From the NCBI GenBank assembly GCA_029964075.1, contig CM057144.1, positions 15,213,281 to 15,277,280 on the forward strand: 64,000 bases of DNA, written 5' to 3'. Each line of letters starts with the position of its first letter. Position 1 is the first letter of the stretch. Source of the stretch: Patiria pectinifera (lineage: Eukaryota; Echinodermata; Asteroidea; Valvatida; Asterinidae). This document shows positions 51,701 through 59,739 of the stretch, in pieces. The translations under genes and the position numbers were made by a program. Under the pieces are notes generated by a model. That model did not search any database and was not told the origin of the DNA. It saw nothing but the letters and a program-made list of their open reading frames with translations.

Positions 51701-51949
51701 ATGCCTCAAATATGCTAATGAACTAATCTAGCAGGATTGCGTGCTACGATACGGGACTCCCCCCGATGAGTAACGGGCTGGTTTGTATGGAGCGCCACAG
51801 AGAACAAAAATATATAATAAAGTCAATGCGTGCTACTATATCAACAAAAAAACGACACTTACCCCTCGTTTATCTCTAGAACTAGCTGCGGAGTCAACGT
51901 TTGTCCCTCTAGGGTTCGAGCCTTGGCGATACGATTGCGAAGATGCCAT
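33705..51949 (-). CDS. RNF213-like: Gene R: complete RNF213/mysterin-like giant AAA+ ATPase (7 exons, predicted 4926 aa)
   Basis: Join (minus): 51863-51949, 49196-50125, 48299-48433, 48020-48166, 46025-47775, 34042-45697, 33705-33779. The lengths sum to 14781 nt, exactly 4927 codons including the TGA, and every junction is phase-compatible with GT..AG sites. Order: short N-terminus (1-29), carbohydrate-binding-like arm 1 (30-339), Ser/Thr/Gln-rich linkers (340-433), carbohydrate-binding-like arm 2 plus helical stalk (434-1016), then the core with two AAA modules: Walker A GETGCGKT near 2283 with FLDEIN near 2340, and Walker A GKPGCSKS near 2602 with VVLLDEIG near 2671. An acidic loop lies near 3630-3690, a RZ-like zinc finger near 4233-4254 and a basic tail at 4903-4926. 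Human RNF213 is about 5200 aa. Family role: dynein-like ATPase coupled to E3 activity, in antibacterial defence and lipid-droplet biology. No RING is seen. Extra micro-exons between exons 1 and 2 cannot be excluded. Confidence 0.9.
34042..45697 (-). CDS. RNF213-like: Gene R exon 6: giant core exon with two AAA+ modules and RZ-like finger
   Basis: One 11656-nt open exon from acceptor TTAATCAG (phase 2) to donor GTATGT (phase 0). The open frame reaches ATG at 45741 only by reading into the intron. It holds the helical stalk (1017-2200), AAA module 1 (Walker A near 2283, Walker B near 2340, a VFLAACNPYS sensor-like strand), AAA module 2 (Walker A near 2602, Walker B near 2671, VVGISNW sensor-like strand), the long E3-shell region and a Cys cluster C4233, C4235, C4251, C4254 resembling the RZ finger. 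Where human RNF213 has its RING, between the conserved helical blocks (here around 38080-38300), there is no C-x2-C set. An acidic insert lies at 37690-37860. ATP hydrolysis motifs look intact; E3 chemistry would depend on the RZ-like site. Confidence 0.93.
46025..47775 (-). CDS. RNF213-like: Gene R exon 5: carbohydrate-binding-like arm 2 and helical stalk
   Basis: 583 full codons plus two bases, from acceptor TTGATTCAG (phase 0) to donor GTAAGC (phase 2). The split Lys codon is completed by the first base of the giant exon. Residues 434-520 have a CBM20-like pattern (YEDGC in strand 2, then an aromatic strand, then PAGQTYRYKYAY). The remainder is alpha-helical repeat-like sequence with LARLLGN, LLRVLKQHG and MDDGVKKFI segments. 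The paralogous exon in gene L is 3713-5481, with the same phases and nearly the same length (1751 versus 1769 nt). Confidence 0.88.
48020..48166 (-). CDS. RNF213-like: Gene R exon 4: linker leading into second arm
   Basis: 49 codons, phase 0 at both ends, between acceptor ACTTGTAG and donor GTACGT. Acidic and Ser-rich, ending PHFPVEW, which runs directly into the first beta-strand of exon 5. Gene L has a matching 27-codon exon at 6408-6488 ending in AAHW. The shared position and the Trp at the splice junction support homology of the two exons. Confidence 0.65.
48299..48433 (-). CDS. RNF213-like: Gene R exon 3: disordered linker
   Basis: 45 codons between acceptor TTTAACAG and donor GTAAAC, phase 0 at both ends. 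Composition is Ser, Thr, Ala, Gln and Glu with no domain (begins HQQKAAVSGG). It joins the first N-arm module to the second. It is supported only by splice signals, phase and an open frame, so it is a good prediction rather than a proven exon. Confidence 0.6.
49196..50125 (-). CDS. RNF213-like: Gene R exon 2: N-terminal carbohydrate-binding-like arm 1
   Basis: Bounded by an acceptor (..CTACAG, phase 0) and a GTGAGT donor (phase 0); 310 codons. The first ~90 residues are beta-rich (starts VKFVLHTGAVNAFKVEI, then alternating aromatic strands with KYYFQYY), as in CBM20-like modules of the RNF213 N-arm. The rest is helical. It is clearly paralogous to 9009-9923 of gene L: both share the LHTG start, a WP.HV.R motif, an S.NLP.AYF motif and an AISSAT.PSQL motif. 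The exon is internal: the reading frame stays open into the intron upstream, so the methionine at 50221 is not a start. Confidence 0.85.
51863..51949 (-). CDS. RNF213-like: Gene R exon 1 (start codon exon)
   Basis: ATG at 51949 followed by 29 codons rich in Ser, Arg, Gly and Asn (begins MASSQSYRQG), ending in phase 0 at a strong GTAAGT donor (51857-51862). The next exon also starts in phase 0. There is no signal peptide or recognisable domain, as expected for a cytosolic protein. This start was chosen because it is the nearest upstream ATG on the same strand whose exon ends at a consensus donor in the right phase. An upstream untranslated exon may exist; I could not place it. Confidence 0.7.
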
Positions 51950-52381
51950 GTTTCGTATTTGTTGCTGGATAAACATAAAAGGGATGTACATGTACTTGTT
52001 AGAAATACATTGCGACTAAAAATACCGAATTAGTAGAACTTTACAATTTTAACACGATATACATGGATTATCCGTGCTTTTTCCAACCACAAAGAACGTG
52101 CCAACAACGTTGTGGTATTTACCCTCCTTCCAAGCAAATTAACCGGGTTAGGACCCGTCCCTATAAGAACAGAAACAAAAATCGATTCATAATTATGGGC
52201 TCTTGGCTGCCCCACTATATCAACAGTCGCTCAAGTTCTGCAGGGGAAGCGCCTCTCGACTTAAATCCATTTAAATATGAACTGTAAATTATCGACTAAC
52301 TCAGGGAGGGGCCTCCGACCCACTCCCCTCCCCTCCCCAGATCCCTTTGTCACATCACGACTTTGTGCTTGTTGAGATATA

Positions 52382-52870
52382 CAGCGCGTCTAAAAAAATG
52401 TAGCACTAGCACTTGCAGTCACACAACTTTTTATCTGAGGAAACTAAATCTTTTCGTTAGTGTGTACTGCTACTTACCCTTGACAGATTTGTTGAGTGAT
52501 GTGGGCCTTTTGTATAAAAGTTACGGCAAAGCTTGTAAGACTTCCAAAATCTTTTTGGGCAAATTGGACGACTTTTCAGATTATCTGGTATCTAATGAAA
52601 GGTGTTCTCACACCTTCTTGGTATGTGAATGGCTTTCATTATATGCCAGATAATCTGAAAAGTCGCCTACATGGAATTCAAGTCCTTTCCGTGATTTAAA
52701 TAGATGTTACTCTGGACTAGGGTGTCTAAATGAGATGGAAATTAAATACCATTGTGCAGAGTATTTACTATACCTTGAGACTCCATGGATACGTTTTTTT
52801 GCACAAAAGAGAGTGCTAATTTAATATGTATAACTGCCACTAACTGCTACATTTTTGTTGACACCCGCTG
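52382..52870. mobile_element. Tc1/mariner-type MITE, 489 bp, TA target duplication
   Basis: Flanked by TA at 52380-52381 and 52871-52872. Terminal inverted repeats of about 27 bp: left CAGCGCGTCTAAAAAAATGT then AGCA, right end the reverse complement of CAGCGGGTGTCAACAAAAAT then GTAGCA. No transposase is encoded. The TA duplication and CAG-start ends fit a non-autonomous Tc1/mariner derivative. A long internal hairpin (52569-52665) sits near the middle. Confidence 0.8.
52569..52665. repeat. 33-bp stem hairpin inside the MITE
   Basis: The left arm at 52569-52601 contains CGACTTTTCAGATTATCTGG, then TATCTAATGAAAG. The right arm at 52633-52665 is its reverse complement with two differences (one becomes a G-U pair in plus-strand RNA). 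The loop is 31 nt. The size and near-perfect stem resemble a microRNA or siRNA precursor, though MITE-derived foldbacks often look the same. Confidence 0.75.
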
Positions 52871-53647
52871 TATTTGAAAAAAAAAGGCAAAGAAAATAAT
52901 TTCTAAAATTACTTGAGCGATTAATTGGCAGTCAAGCGTTTTATCCGAAACTGGGCCAATATCATGAATAATTATATGCAAATAGTGTGAAAAAGCCAGT
53001 CCTATAAAATCTCCTTAGAACAATGATGAATGTGACATCTTACCTGATATTAGAACATGCAGAAAACACAAGATATGATTAACGATGGTGACATGGATCC
53101 ATCATATCCAGCTGTCTGAATCCAACAGTCCACAAAGACAGTTTTCCAAAAGCGCTGAACCTTTCCTTATGATCCCTCGTCTTTGAATGTGGCGTTCATT
53201 CCTTCCAGACATTCCAGACGCGTTTGAGGGAGAGCAGCCATTACCCACTTGTTGTAGCAATCCGACTCCGCTGTGTTCCTAACTGTGATTGCTCATGATG
53301 TAGATACGTGGTCGTGGAGAGAACTAGCCCTTCCTTATCGCACGAAACTTGTAGTTTGAGGGGGACAAGGAGTACACAGGAATTTGCGGTTTCGGTTGAA
53401 GAACCCAACCGGCCTAGGCCTGCAATAATAACTACTGCATATTAATGCTGAGAGGTGTACGTGTACGTGGTGCGTGGAACTACATGCAGGCCCCTCCCTC
53501 ATTGGAAAATACGCCACAATTTCTCACACTGGGAATTCCCTTTTCAAGCCCACGTGTCTGCGCCTTTCGTGCATGCGCAGGTGGTTACCTCATAAATCAT
53601 GTGTACGATGTCAAAGGTCAAGACATTGCTAGTGTGTGAGTGCAAAA

Positions 53648-53697
53648 CATGTACATGTACACGTACATGTACATGTACAATGTACATGTACATTGCA
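53648..53697. repeat. ACATGTAC microsatellite
   Basis: Near-continuous ATGTACATGTAC-type repeat, self-complementary on both strands. Similar words recur elsewhere in the window (29880-29893, 33308-33317, 57143-57160), a habit of several marine invertebrate genomes. Confidence 0.7.
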
Positions 53698-55263
53698 TAG
53701 AGCAACATGCATAGAGCAACAACATTTTTTTCGAGGTTATGATAGAGCATGGAGCTACATGTACATGTATATTTCGACTGCATCGTGTTCACTAAAAATG
53801 TCAATACCTACCAGTATTTTCTTTCATAGGTCGGTGGCAGGGCCCGGCGGCGCATGTGTACACACACATGCAGCGTGGCCCCGATGGTTGGCAGTGGGTG
53901 GCCGTGGTATGGGTATGGGGGGGCTATAAAATATGTAGAGGTATCAATCAGCAATAAGTTGTAACCGGAATCCAAATTTTGCTTAAATAAAAAAATTAAA
54001 TTGAAAATATTTAGTGGTGTATTTAAATAGTGTATTTTGTTTTCAGAAAATAGGCGGGTCCAATGCACAATAACGAGCGACGAGCTTTATACGGTGATAA
54101 CATATTTGCCTCAAACCAGGGGGGGGGGGGCGGGGGGGGGGGGATTTTCCACTCAGGATTTGGTGGGGGGGGGCTCACAATTTTTGTTTAAAAAAATTGG
54201 GTTTTTTTTTAAGGGGCGGACTATTTTGACGGTGGTGGCGCCACTACACCCCTTGCACCACCAGTTATTACTACGAAAACCATGATCACCAAGGCAAATC
54301 GTGGGCCCAAAAATATTACTGGAAAAAAATGACAACACTCTTCAAAATACAGGTACTTATGTTCTGTTACCGCGCAGGTCAAGATTTAAAATGTTCCCCT
54401 GCCTTAATTTGACCTTTTGGCCTTTAAGAGTTTTCATTGCAGTAAAAAACGGAATACATGTACTGATTTTTTTAGGGCCCACACCGCAGTGCACGACTAG
54501 ATTTACAACGTATACCCGAAGCCGTCAGCCTGATATCGATTGTACGTGAACGTGATTAACCCAAGAGTTTAGGTCATGGGTCAGTCAGACCCAACAAATT
54601 AAAAGGGTAATTTTGGACGTCTCTGTATTTTCCTTTTCAAAGGGGGCTTTGGAGAGTGGTCAAGTGGCCGACCTCCGTAGGTAACGTGTATATGGAAAAC
54701 TATATGCTCTGCATCTGACGAACTACCATCTTGTTGCTTTCGCTCAAATACATGTATTTTATTAAATTTTCGCGAATCCATCTTCACGCAAGCTTCAAAC
54801 GTCAAAACATGTCTATGTATGTACATATTGCATGTATGCTTAATTACTTGGAACTTGTAAAACTTAACAGTTTATCCTATTTTGAAGAAAAATGAAAATG
54901 AAAACACTTTTTTAAATTTCATACAATTTTGAACATCAAATGCAATCCCTTCAGATCTACAAATCTACTACTCTTTAAAATATTATTTTTTAATCTAACA
55001 TCAAATATTTACATTGGCAGGTGGCAGGTGCATGCATGGTGGATAATAAGAGTGCCAACTGTTGAACAACATGTATTTATACATTCAGAAACTTTGTAGA
55101 GATTTTTAATTAGCACTTTTTTTTTAATTTCAATTTACGCCTTAAATGTACGTATAGGGTAAACTACTTTGGTCTGCGCTCTCCGATTCAACAACCAACC
55201 AGCTCTTTTCTTGGCCAACTACATGAAAAATGCACATTCTTAATCATGGCTGTCTCTGCCCTT

Positions 55264-55869
55264 CTACAATCCATTTGTGATAATTCCCTGTATTGTTGAC
55301 ACCAGACAGCTGTAGTCCATGGCATTGCCAGCAGATGGTTTGCCAGCACTGAAAACACACCAGTTGCCTCCCTGCCTGGCCAACCAGCCCATGACTATGG
55401 CCTGGGAATAGTTCAGTTTCTTTATAGTGTCCTCGCAGAGCATCTTGCCGGGGTTGGACTCCTCGTAGAACCGCAGGCTGGGATTTGGGTACTTGGAGAC
55501 TGTAGGAGAGTCCCACGCGCTTAGGGTGAAGAACAGGTGAGTGATTGAACTTGGGATGCTGTGAAGATTCAGGTTGATTAAGTGGTGACCCTTACGTGCA
55601 TAATCGTCCATAAGATCTCCCGAATGCCGCATAGCGGACTGTACTCTATTCCTGTAATCAAGAACACCTAGAAAATGGCCCCCTTGGAAGATCAGAACAC
55701 TCGCGTCAAGATAGTCTCGTCCGCTTGCTGGATACCCCCAGTACAGGTCGAAGACAACCTTGTCCAGACCAGAAGGCACCGAGTAAAGAAGCCTCCGGAC
55801 GTGGATGGTCGTTTTAGGAGCAACCTGGTAAAAGGCAAGAGTCGCCTGGGCATGTGAATCGGTGACTTC
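55264..55869 (-). CDS. TerD copy B exon 3
   Basis: 201 codons plus TAG after acceptor CATTTTGACAG, phase 0. It begins EVTDSHAQATLAFYQVAPKT, the end of the ubiquitin-like domain, and runs without linker into TerD. The frame is open to the stop at 55264-55266. Confidence 0.88.
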   Translation of the reverse strand, partial: EVTDSHAQATLAFYQVAPKTTIHVRRLLYSVPSGLDKVVFDLYWGYPASGRDYLDASVLIFQGGHFLGVLDYRNRVQSAMRHSGDLMDDYARKGHHLINLNLHSIPSSITHLFFTLSAWDSPTVSKYPNPSLRFYEESNPGKMLCEDTIKKLNYSQAIVMGWLARQGGNWCVFSAGKPSAGNAMDYSCLVSTIQGIITNGL

Positions 55870-57590
55870 CTGTCAAAATGAAATCACAGACAAATGTATG
55901 CAGTCAAAACACAGACCGATTGACAACTTAAAAACTGTTGAACCGCTAGAATCAGGATTATTGGTACAATGATTGATAGGCCCACATGCAGGTATGATAC
56001 ACTCTTTAAGTAGAGTGTCCCTGAAAGTATACTACATATATTAAGCCCGCCCCAAAGAGAGCTATAGGTGATGATCGAGTCAATTCGAGCTTAGGCCGTT
56101 TGCTCAGAACGTTTGCTCAGAATGTTCAAAATATGCGGTCAATATTTGCAGAGTTTACTGCAGGTCGTGAGGCAAATATCCATCCTGTTTAATTTTTTTC
56201 ACCTCTCGAGGCAAAAAAACTTTTTAAAAAATGCGGGAATTCGTGCGGACAAATAGATTAACTAGCCAATAAAAGCTGTGCAATTCTTCGAAAGCCTGCT
56301 GGCGTTTGTCCCCATTTTTGAAAAACAAGAGTTCATGTAATGTGATTTCATTGTACAGTTAATAGCTCAGCACGTAGTTGGGGAGTTTTTCGCCTCGCGC
56401 GCGAGGCGAAAAAAAATCGAATGAGATAATGGAGCCAGCCATCATGATCTTTTGGACAATTCCAGTCCGATCAAAACACACACGGTTTTTTTTTTGTAAC
56501 ACGATAATGATGCTGATGTACCTTCATTTCTTTGCCGTTGTAAATCAGCTGCTGATTCTCCAGCGGCACCTTCAGATTCTGTCTGACAATCTCCCTGAGT
56601 CTGGAGACTGTCATGGACGGGTTCAGCTCCACACTGGTGCTGTCGCCGTTCAACATGGCCATACTGACGTAGCCTCTCTCGCCAGACGCCATCGCGGTGG
56701 TCTGGGGCACAAACGTGGGCTCGTACTCTGGAAAGAGGGCCTTGAGTTGGCAGTAGCACTGTTTCAGACGACTGGACGTTTTGCTGACTTTGTTCTCACA
56801 CTGAGAACACTGCTCGTGTTGTTCAGCATGTGCTGTGACACACTGCAATAATATCGGAATAAAATAAATATTTTAAAAATATAAAATTCAAAATATAATC
56901 ACCACAACAACTTAGGAAATAGACACATTTGTTTGCGACATGCATATAGATGTAACCGGTGGAATATTTCAACCATGCTTTTGTCATCCTGTGATTATTT
57001 ACTGCTACTATGATTTACTTAATTTGTATGAGATAACCTAGATGTAGATTTTTGGATGACTTATATTTTTAATGTTCCAACAGTAAGTATGTTCCATGTA
57101 TTGAAATTATTTTTCTAATACTCTTTTCATTGTTTAATGTACATGTATACATGTCATGTAGTTTTATTTTTTACCAAATACATTAGGTAATTTTTTTCTA
57201 CACTAGTTACTTTGCTTTATCACCCTCTCTGTTTATTCATTGTCCCTGTGTGGTTTGCCCAGGAATGTGAGGCACAGGCCAACATCCTGTGGTTTAACTT
57301 GGTTCAGTTTTTAGCCACCATCAAGAAAGCACATGTTGTTAAGCCTCTTATTGAAGTTTTACAGGGCCGCAATGGTACAGCTACCATTGACCACAGAAGA
57401 AATAAAATTCACGTATTCCATCTAATCTTGAAGAGCCTGTTCTCACTGCTTACATATATATTTATATAATGGAATGTTATAGTTTATTTACCCTCAGACA
57501 GTGCAGAATAGCATGGTCACAGGATTCCACCAAGGGCCACGGTGGGAACTCACGGGAGAGTTTCTGGACGCCGCACTTGTCACACTTCAT
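55264..57590 (-). CDS. TerD copy B: RING-UBL-TerD protein, 341 aa
   Basis: Exons (minus) 57492-57590, 56522-56842, 55264-55869; phase 0 throughout, stop TAG. Residues 1-50: RING-like finger (C3, C6, C24, H26, C31, C34, then C-x2-C). About 88-170: ubiquitin-like domain split over exons 2 and 3 (RGYVSMAMLNGDSTSVEL, QQLIYNGKEMK, APKTTIHVRRL). About 175-341: TerD domain (FDLYWGYPASGRDYLDASVL, MRHSGDLMDD, THLFFTLSAWDSPTVS, PSLRFYEES, AIVMGWLARQGGNW). TerD proteins are bacterial tellurite/stress proteins; Dictyostelium CABP1 is a eukaryotic member. The usual acidic GDDE before the vdL strand is GHHL here, so calcium binding may be altered. Presumably cytosolic; function unknown. Very close to copy A. 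Confidence 0.88.
56522..56842 (-). CDS. TerD copy B exon 2
   Basis: 107 codons, acceptor TATTATTGCAG, donor GTACAT, phase 0. Second half of the RING-like finger (HEQCSQC), a helix SSRLKQCYCQLKALFPEYEP, and the first two-thirds of the ubiquitin-like domain ending NGKEMK. Intact. Confidence 0.85.
57492..57590 (-). CDS. TerD copy B exon 1
   Basis: 33 codons from ATG at 57590 (context TTCCGCCATGA) to donor GTAAAT, phase 0. First half of the RING-like finger: MKCDKCGVQKL and SCDHAILHC. Nearly identical to copy A exon 1 (57492-57590 against 22268-22366). Confidence 0.8.
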
Positions 57591-58807
57591 GGCGGAAACT
57601 AGGGGACTGCACTGCGTATACTTCAGGAGAACCACGTAGACTACAGCAAATCGTGGGTAAAATTGACCTGTCTGCAGGGCCTGATGAAGCCGGCTGTGTA
57701 ATCGTTAACGTTACTTCCCGTTCATCGGGTACCGCGTGTAGAACAGGTTTGGATTCGTTCCGTGAAAGATGCAGTGAAATATTGCAAGAGTTTGTCAGTA
57801 TGTCTTCGTAAATTCATTGGTGTCTAACAAGTTGCCCTTCCAACAGTAGGGCTGCGAGTAAAGACCGCAGGGAAACACTCCAACGTGCCACTTGCAATAA
57901 TGATACCGTGCAGTGTAACGTGCACTGCCAAATCCCTATTTTTGTTCAATTGGCGTGCCATACGCCGAGAGACCATTTCGCAACACGGGTTTTCCCACAA
58001 TACACGCAATAGGTTATTTCTCACTGCCGCCAATTTGAATATTATAGTGTTTTTGTCCCTGCGCGCACGTAGCCCCTGAGATAAGCTAGTGGTGTCAAAG
58101 GTCAATGATTTCTCATTCGGGTTTTTCCCAGACTGTGAAACGAGTATAATTATGCCTGAAATGGCGTGACACGGGTACAATACAAAGTATAAGTATTGTG
58201 TACATAAGCAGGGATCATGTTCAACATCATGTACAGATTTAATTTTGATAAAATGTTTTGATGTTGGTTTTGCCATTTACCCACATCATTTATCCCGTCT
58301 TTTTGTTCCAAATTCTTTTTGGGTGGCAGTTTTTTTACCCAAATCCATAACTGTATAAAATTCGTCTCCTATTTTGTCTAAACTTGTGCATATTTTGCCT
58401 GCATGCTTTTGAAAGACATGTTTCAGGTTATTTTTTGTATGTGGGAAACTTTTGTTGTACTAAAATGAAGTCGTGGGGACTGCTGATCTATGACCTTTTT
58501 TGGTTGATAATAATTTAAGTCATTTGCTTTATCCAAATCAGGCATGCACTTATGGTTGAGGGAAGAGTCGATCAGACCCATCCCGAATTCGACACATGTT
58601 CACTTATATGTAACTGTCCATTTTAATCTCAAAAATCGCCAAACTAAATTTAAAAAAAATTCAGCACTTGATTCGACTGGCTATGGTTCCAATTCCTTCC
58701 TCGTGCGCCATTTCGATTCTTATAGCAGTTGCTGCATTAATTGTAAGCTTCTTAGTAAAAAAATAGGGTTCACTTTTTTGTACCCAAGAAGGGCCCACAC
58801 ATCAGCC

Positions 58808-58912
58808 AGCATCTGGCTGGCTTCGGACCTTCAACTTCGAAAAAAATCTGCGAGTGTCCTGGCTGACTTCCGACCTTCAACTTCGAAAAAAAAACATCTG
58901 CGAGTGTCCTCA
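58808..58912. repeat. ~56-bp tandem duplication
   Basis: Two units each contain GGCTGNCTTC, GACCTTCAACTTCGAAAAAA and CATCTGCGAGTGTCCT-like words with a few differences. They lie between TerD copies B and C. Confidence 0.65.
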
Positions 58913-59102
58913 ATTGACACTTGTTAATTATTACAATTATATAAAACAAATACAGAACAGACAAAAATCAATTCATACTTTTCTAACCAACCAGAGAAAG
59001 AAAGCTAATGTAAATATCATTTCAATTTCATTCGAACCCAAAATGTCTCGACCATGAATTACTTGGCTGGCTTAAACTGGTACATCCCATACATCTCCGT
59101 GT

Positions 59103-59108
59103 TTTATT
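59103..59108 (-). terminator. Candidate poly(A) signal for TerD copy C
   Basis: AATAAA on the minus strand, 23 nt downstream of the TAG stop. The spacing is short but workable. No independent evidence of cleavage. Confidence 0.4.
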
Positions 59109-59130
59109 ACAGGCAGTCTGTGATTCGTTC

Positions 59131-59739
59131 CTACAATCCATTTGCGATGATATCTGTAATTGTTTCATACAGCGGTTCGTAGTCCTCAGAGTTCCCAGCC
59201 GAGGCCTTGCCGGCACTATACACACACCATTTCCCTTTATTTCTAGACAGCCAACACATCACGATGGCTTGGGACTGATTGGTCTTGGTGATAGTGTCCT
59301 CACAGAGCATGGTGTTCGGGTCAGACTCTTCGTAGAACCGCAAGCTCGGGTTGGGGAACTTGGCAATGGTCGGCGACTCCCACGAACTCAGCGTGAAGAA
59401 AATGTGCGTGAAGGTGCTGGGGACTTGGTGCAGGTCCACGTTCATCAGGTGGTGGCCTGTTCTGGTCACGCCGTTCATCTGGTCGCCGGAGTGTCGCAGA
59501 GACTCGTGCGACAGCTTCCGGTAATCCAGATAGTCGACGAGTTCAGTGCCGCTGAAGATGATGGCCGTGGCATCCAGGTAGTCCTTGCCTGTGGACGGGT
59601 AACCCCAGTGGAGGTCGAACACCACTTTGTTGAGGTTGTTGTCCGGGGCTGCGTACAGGAGGCGCCTGACGTAGACGGTCGTGCCCGGCACTACCTTGTA
59701 GTGGCGGAGAGTTGCGGCTGCTTTGTCATCAGTAAACTC
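59131..59739 (-). CDS. TerD copy C exon 3
   Basis: 202 codons plus TAG after acceptor CGCATGGTAG, phase 0. End of the ubiquitin-like domain (EFTDDKAAATLRHYKVVPGT) followed at once by the whole TerD domain. Intact. Confidence 0.88.
   Translation of the reverse strand, partial: EFTDDKAAATLRHYKVVPGTTVYVRRLLYAAPDNNLNKVVFDLHWGYPSTGKDYLDATAIIFSGTELVDYLDYRKLSHESLRHSGDQMNGVTRTGHHLMNVDLHQVPSTFTHIFFTLSSWESPTIAKFPNPSLRFYEESDPNTMLCEDTITKTNQSQAIVMCWLSRNKGKWCVYSAGKASAGNSEDYEPLYETITDIIANGL

Larger units (their letters stand above)
51950..55263. other. Intergenic spacer between gene R and TerD copy B
   Basis: Promoter side of gene R and 3' side of TerD copy B. It contains the TA-flanked MITE (52382-52870), an ACATGTAC repeat tract (53648-53697), G-rich runs (54119-54175) and the 3' flank of TerD copy B (about 54930-55263), which matches that of copy A (20430-20738). 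No clear TATA box or initiator could be assigned. No gene seen. Confidence 0.5.
57591..59130. other. Spacer between TerD copies B and C
   Basis: Upstream of copy B: about 57700-58260 matches the sequence upstream of copy A at 23580-24200, so the duplication included flanking DNA. A ~56-bp tandem duplication at 58808-58912 (CTTCGGACCTTCAACTTCGA and CTTCCGACCTTCAACTTCGA) follows. Close to copy C, TTTATT at 59103-59108 gives an AATAAA on the minus strand 23 nt past its stop. No further gene seen. Confidence 0.55.

Noticed and set aside
51905..51925. tRNA-like GGTTCGAGCC B-box word
   Set aside because: It lies inside the coding exon 1 of gene R and there is no cloverleaf or A box around it.
53040..53120. 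Possible 5' non-coding exon of gene R ending at a GTAAG donor near 53045
   Set aside because: Only a donor-like site is seen; no promoter, conservation or transcript support.
57212..57469. Plus-strand open frame in intron 1 of TerD copy B
   Set aside because: Protein-like (ECEAQANILWFNLVQFLATI) but no family recognised, no partner exon, and absent from copies A and C. It could be a mobile-element fragment.
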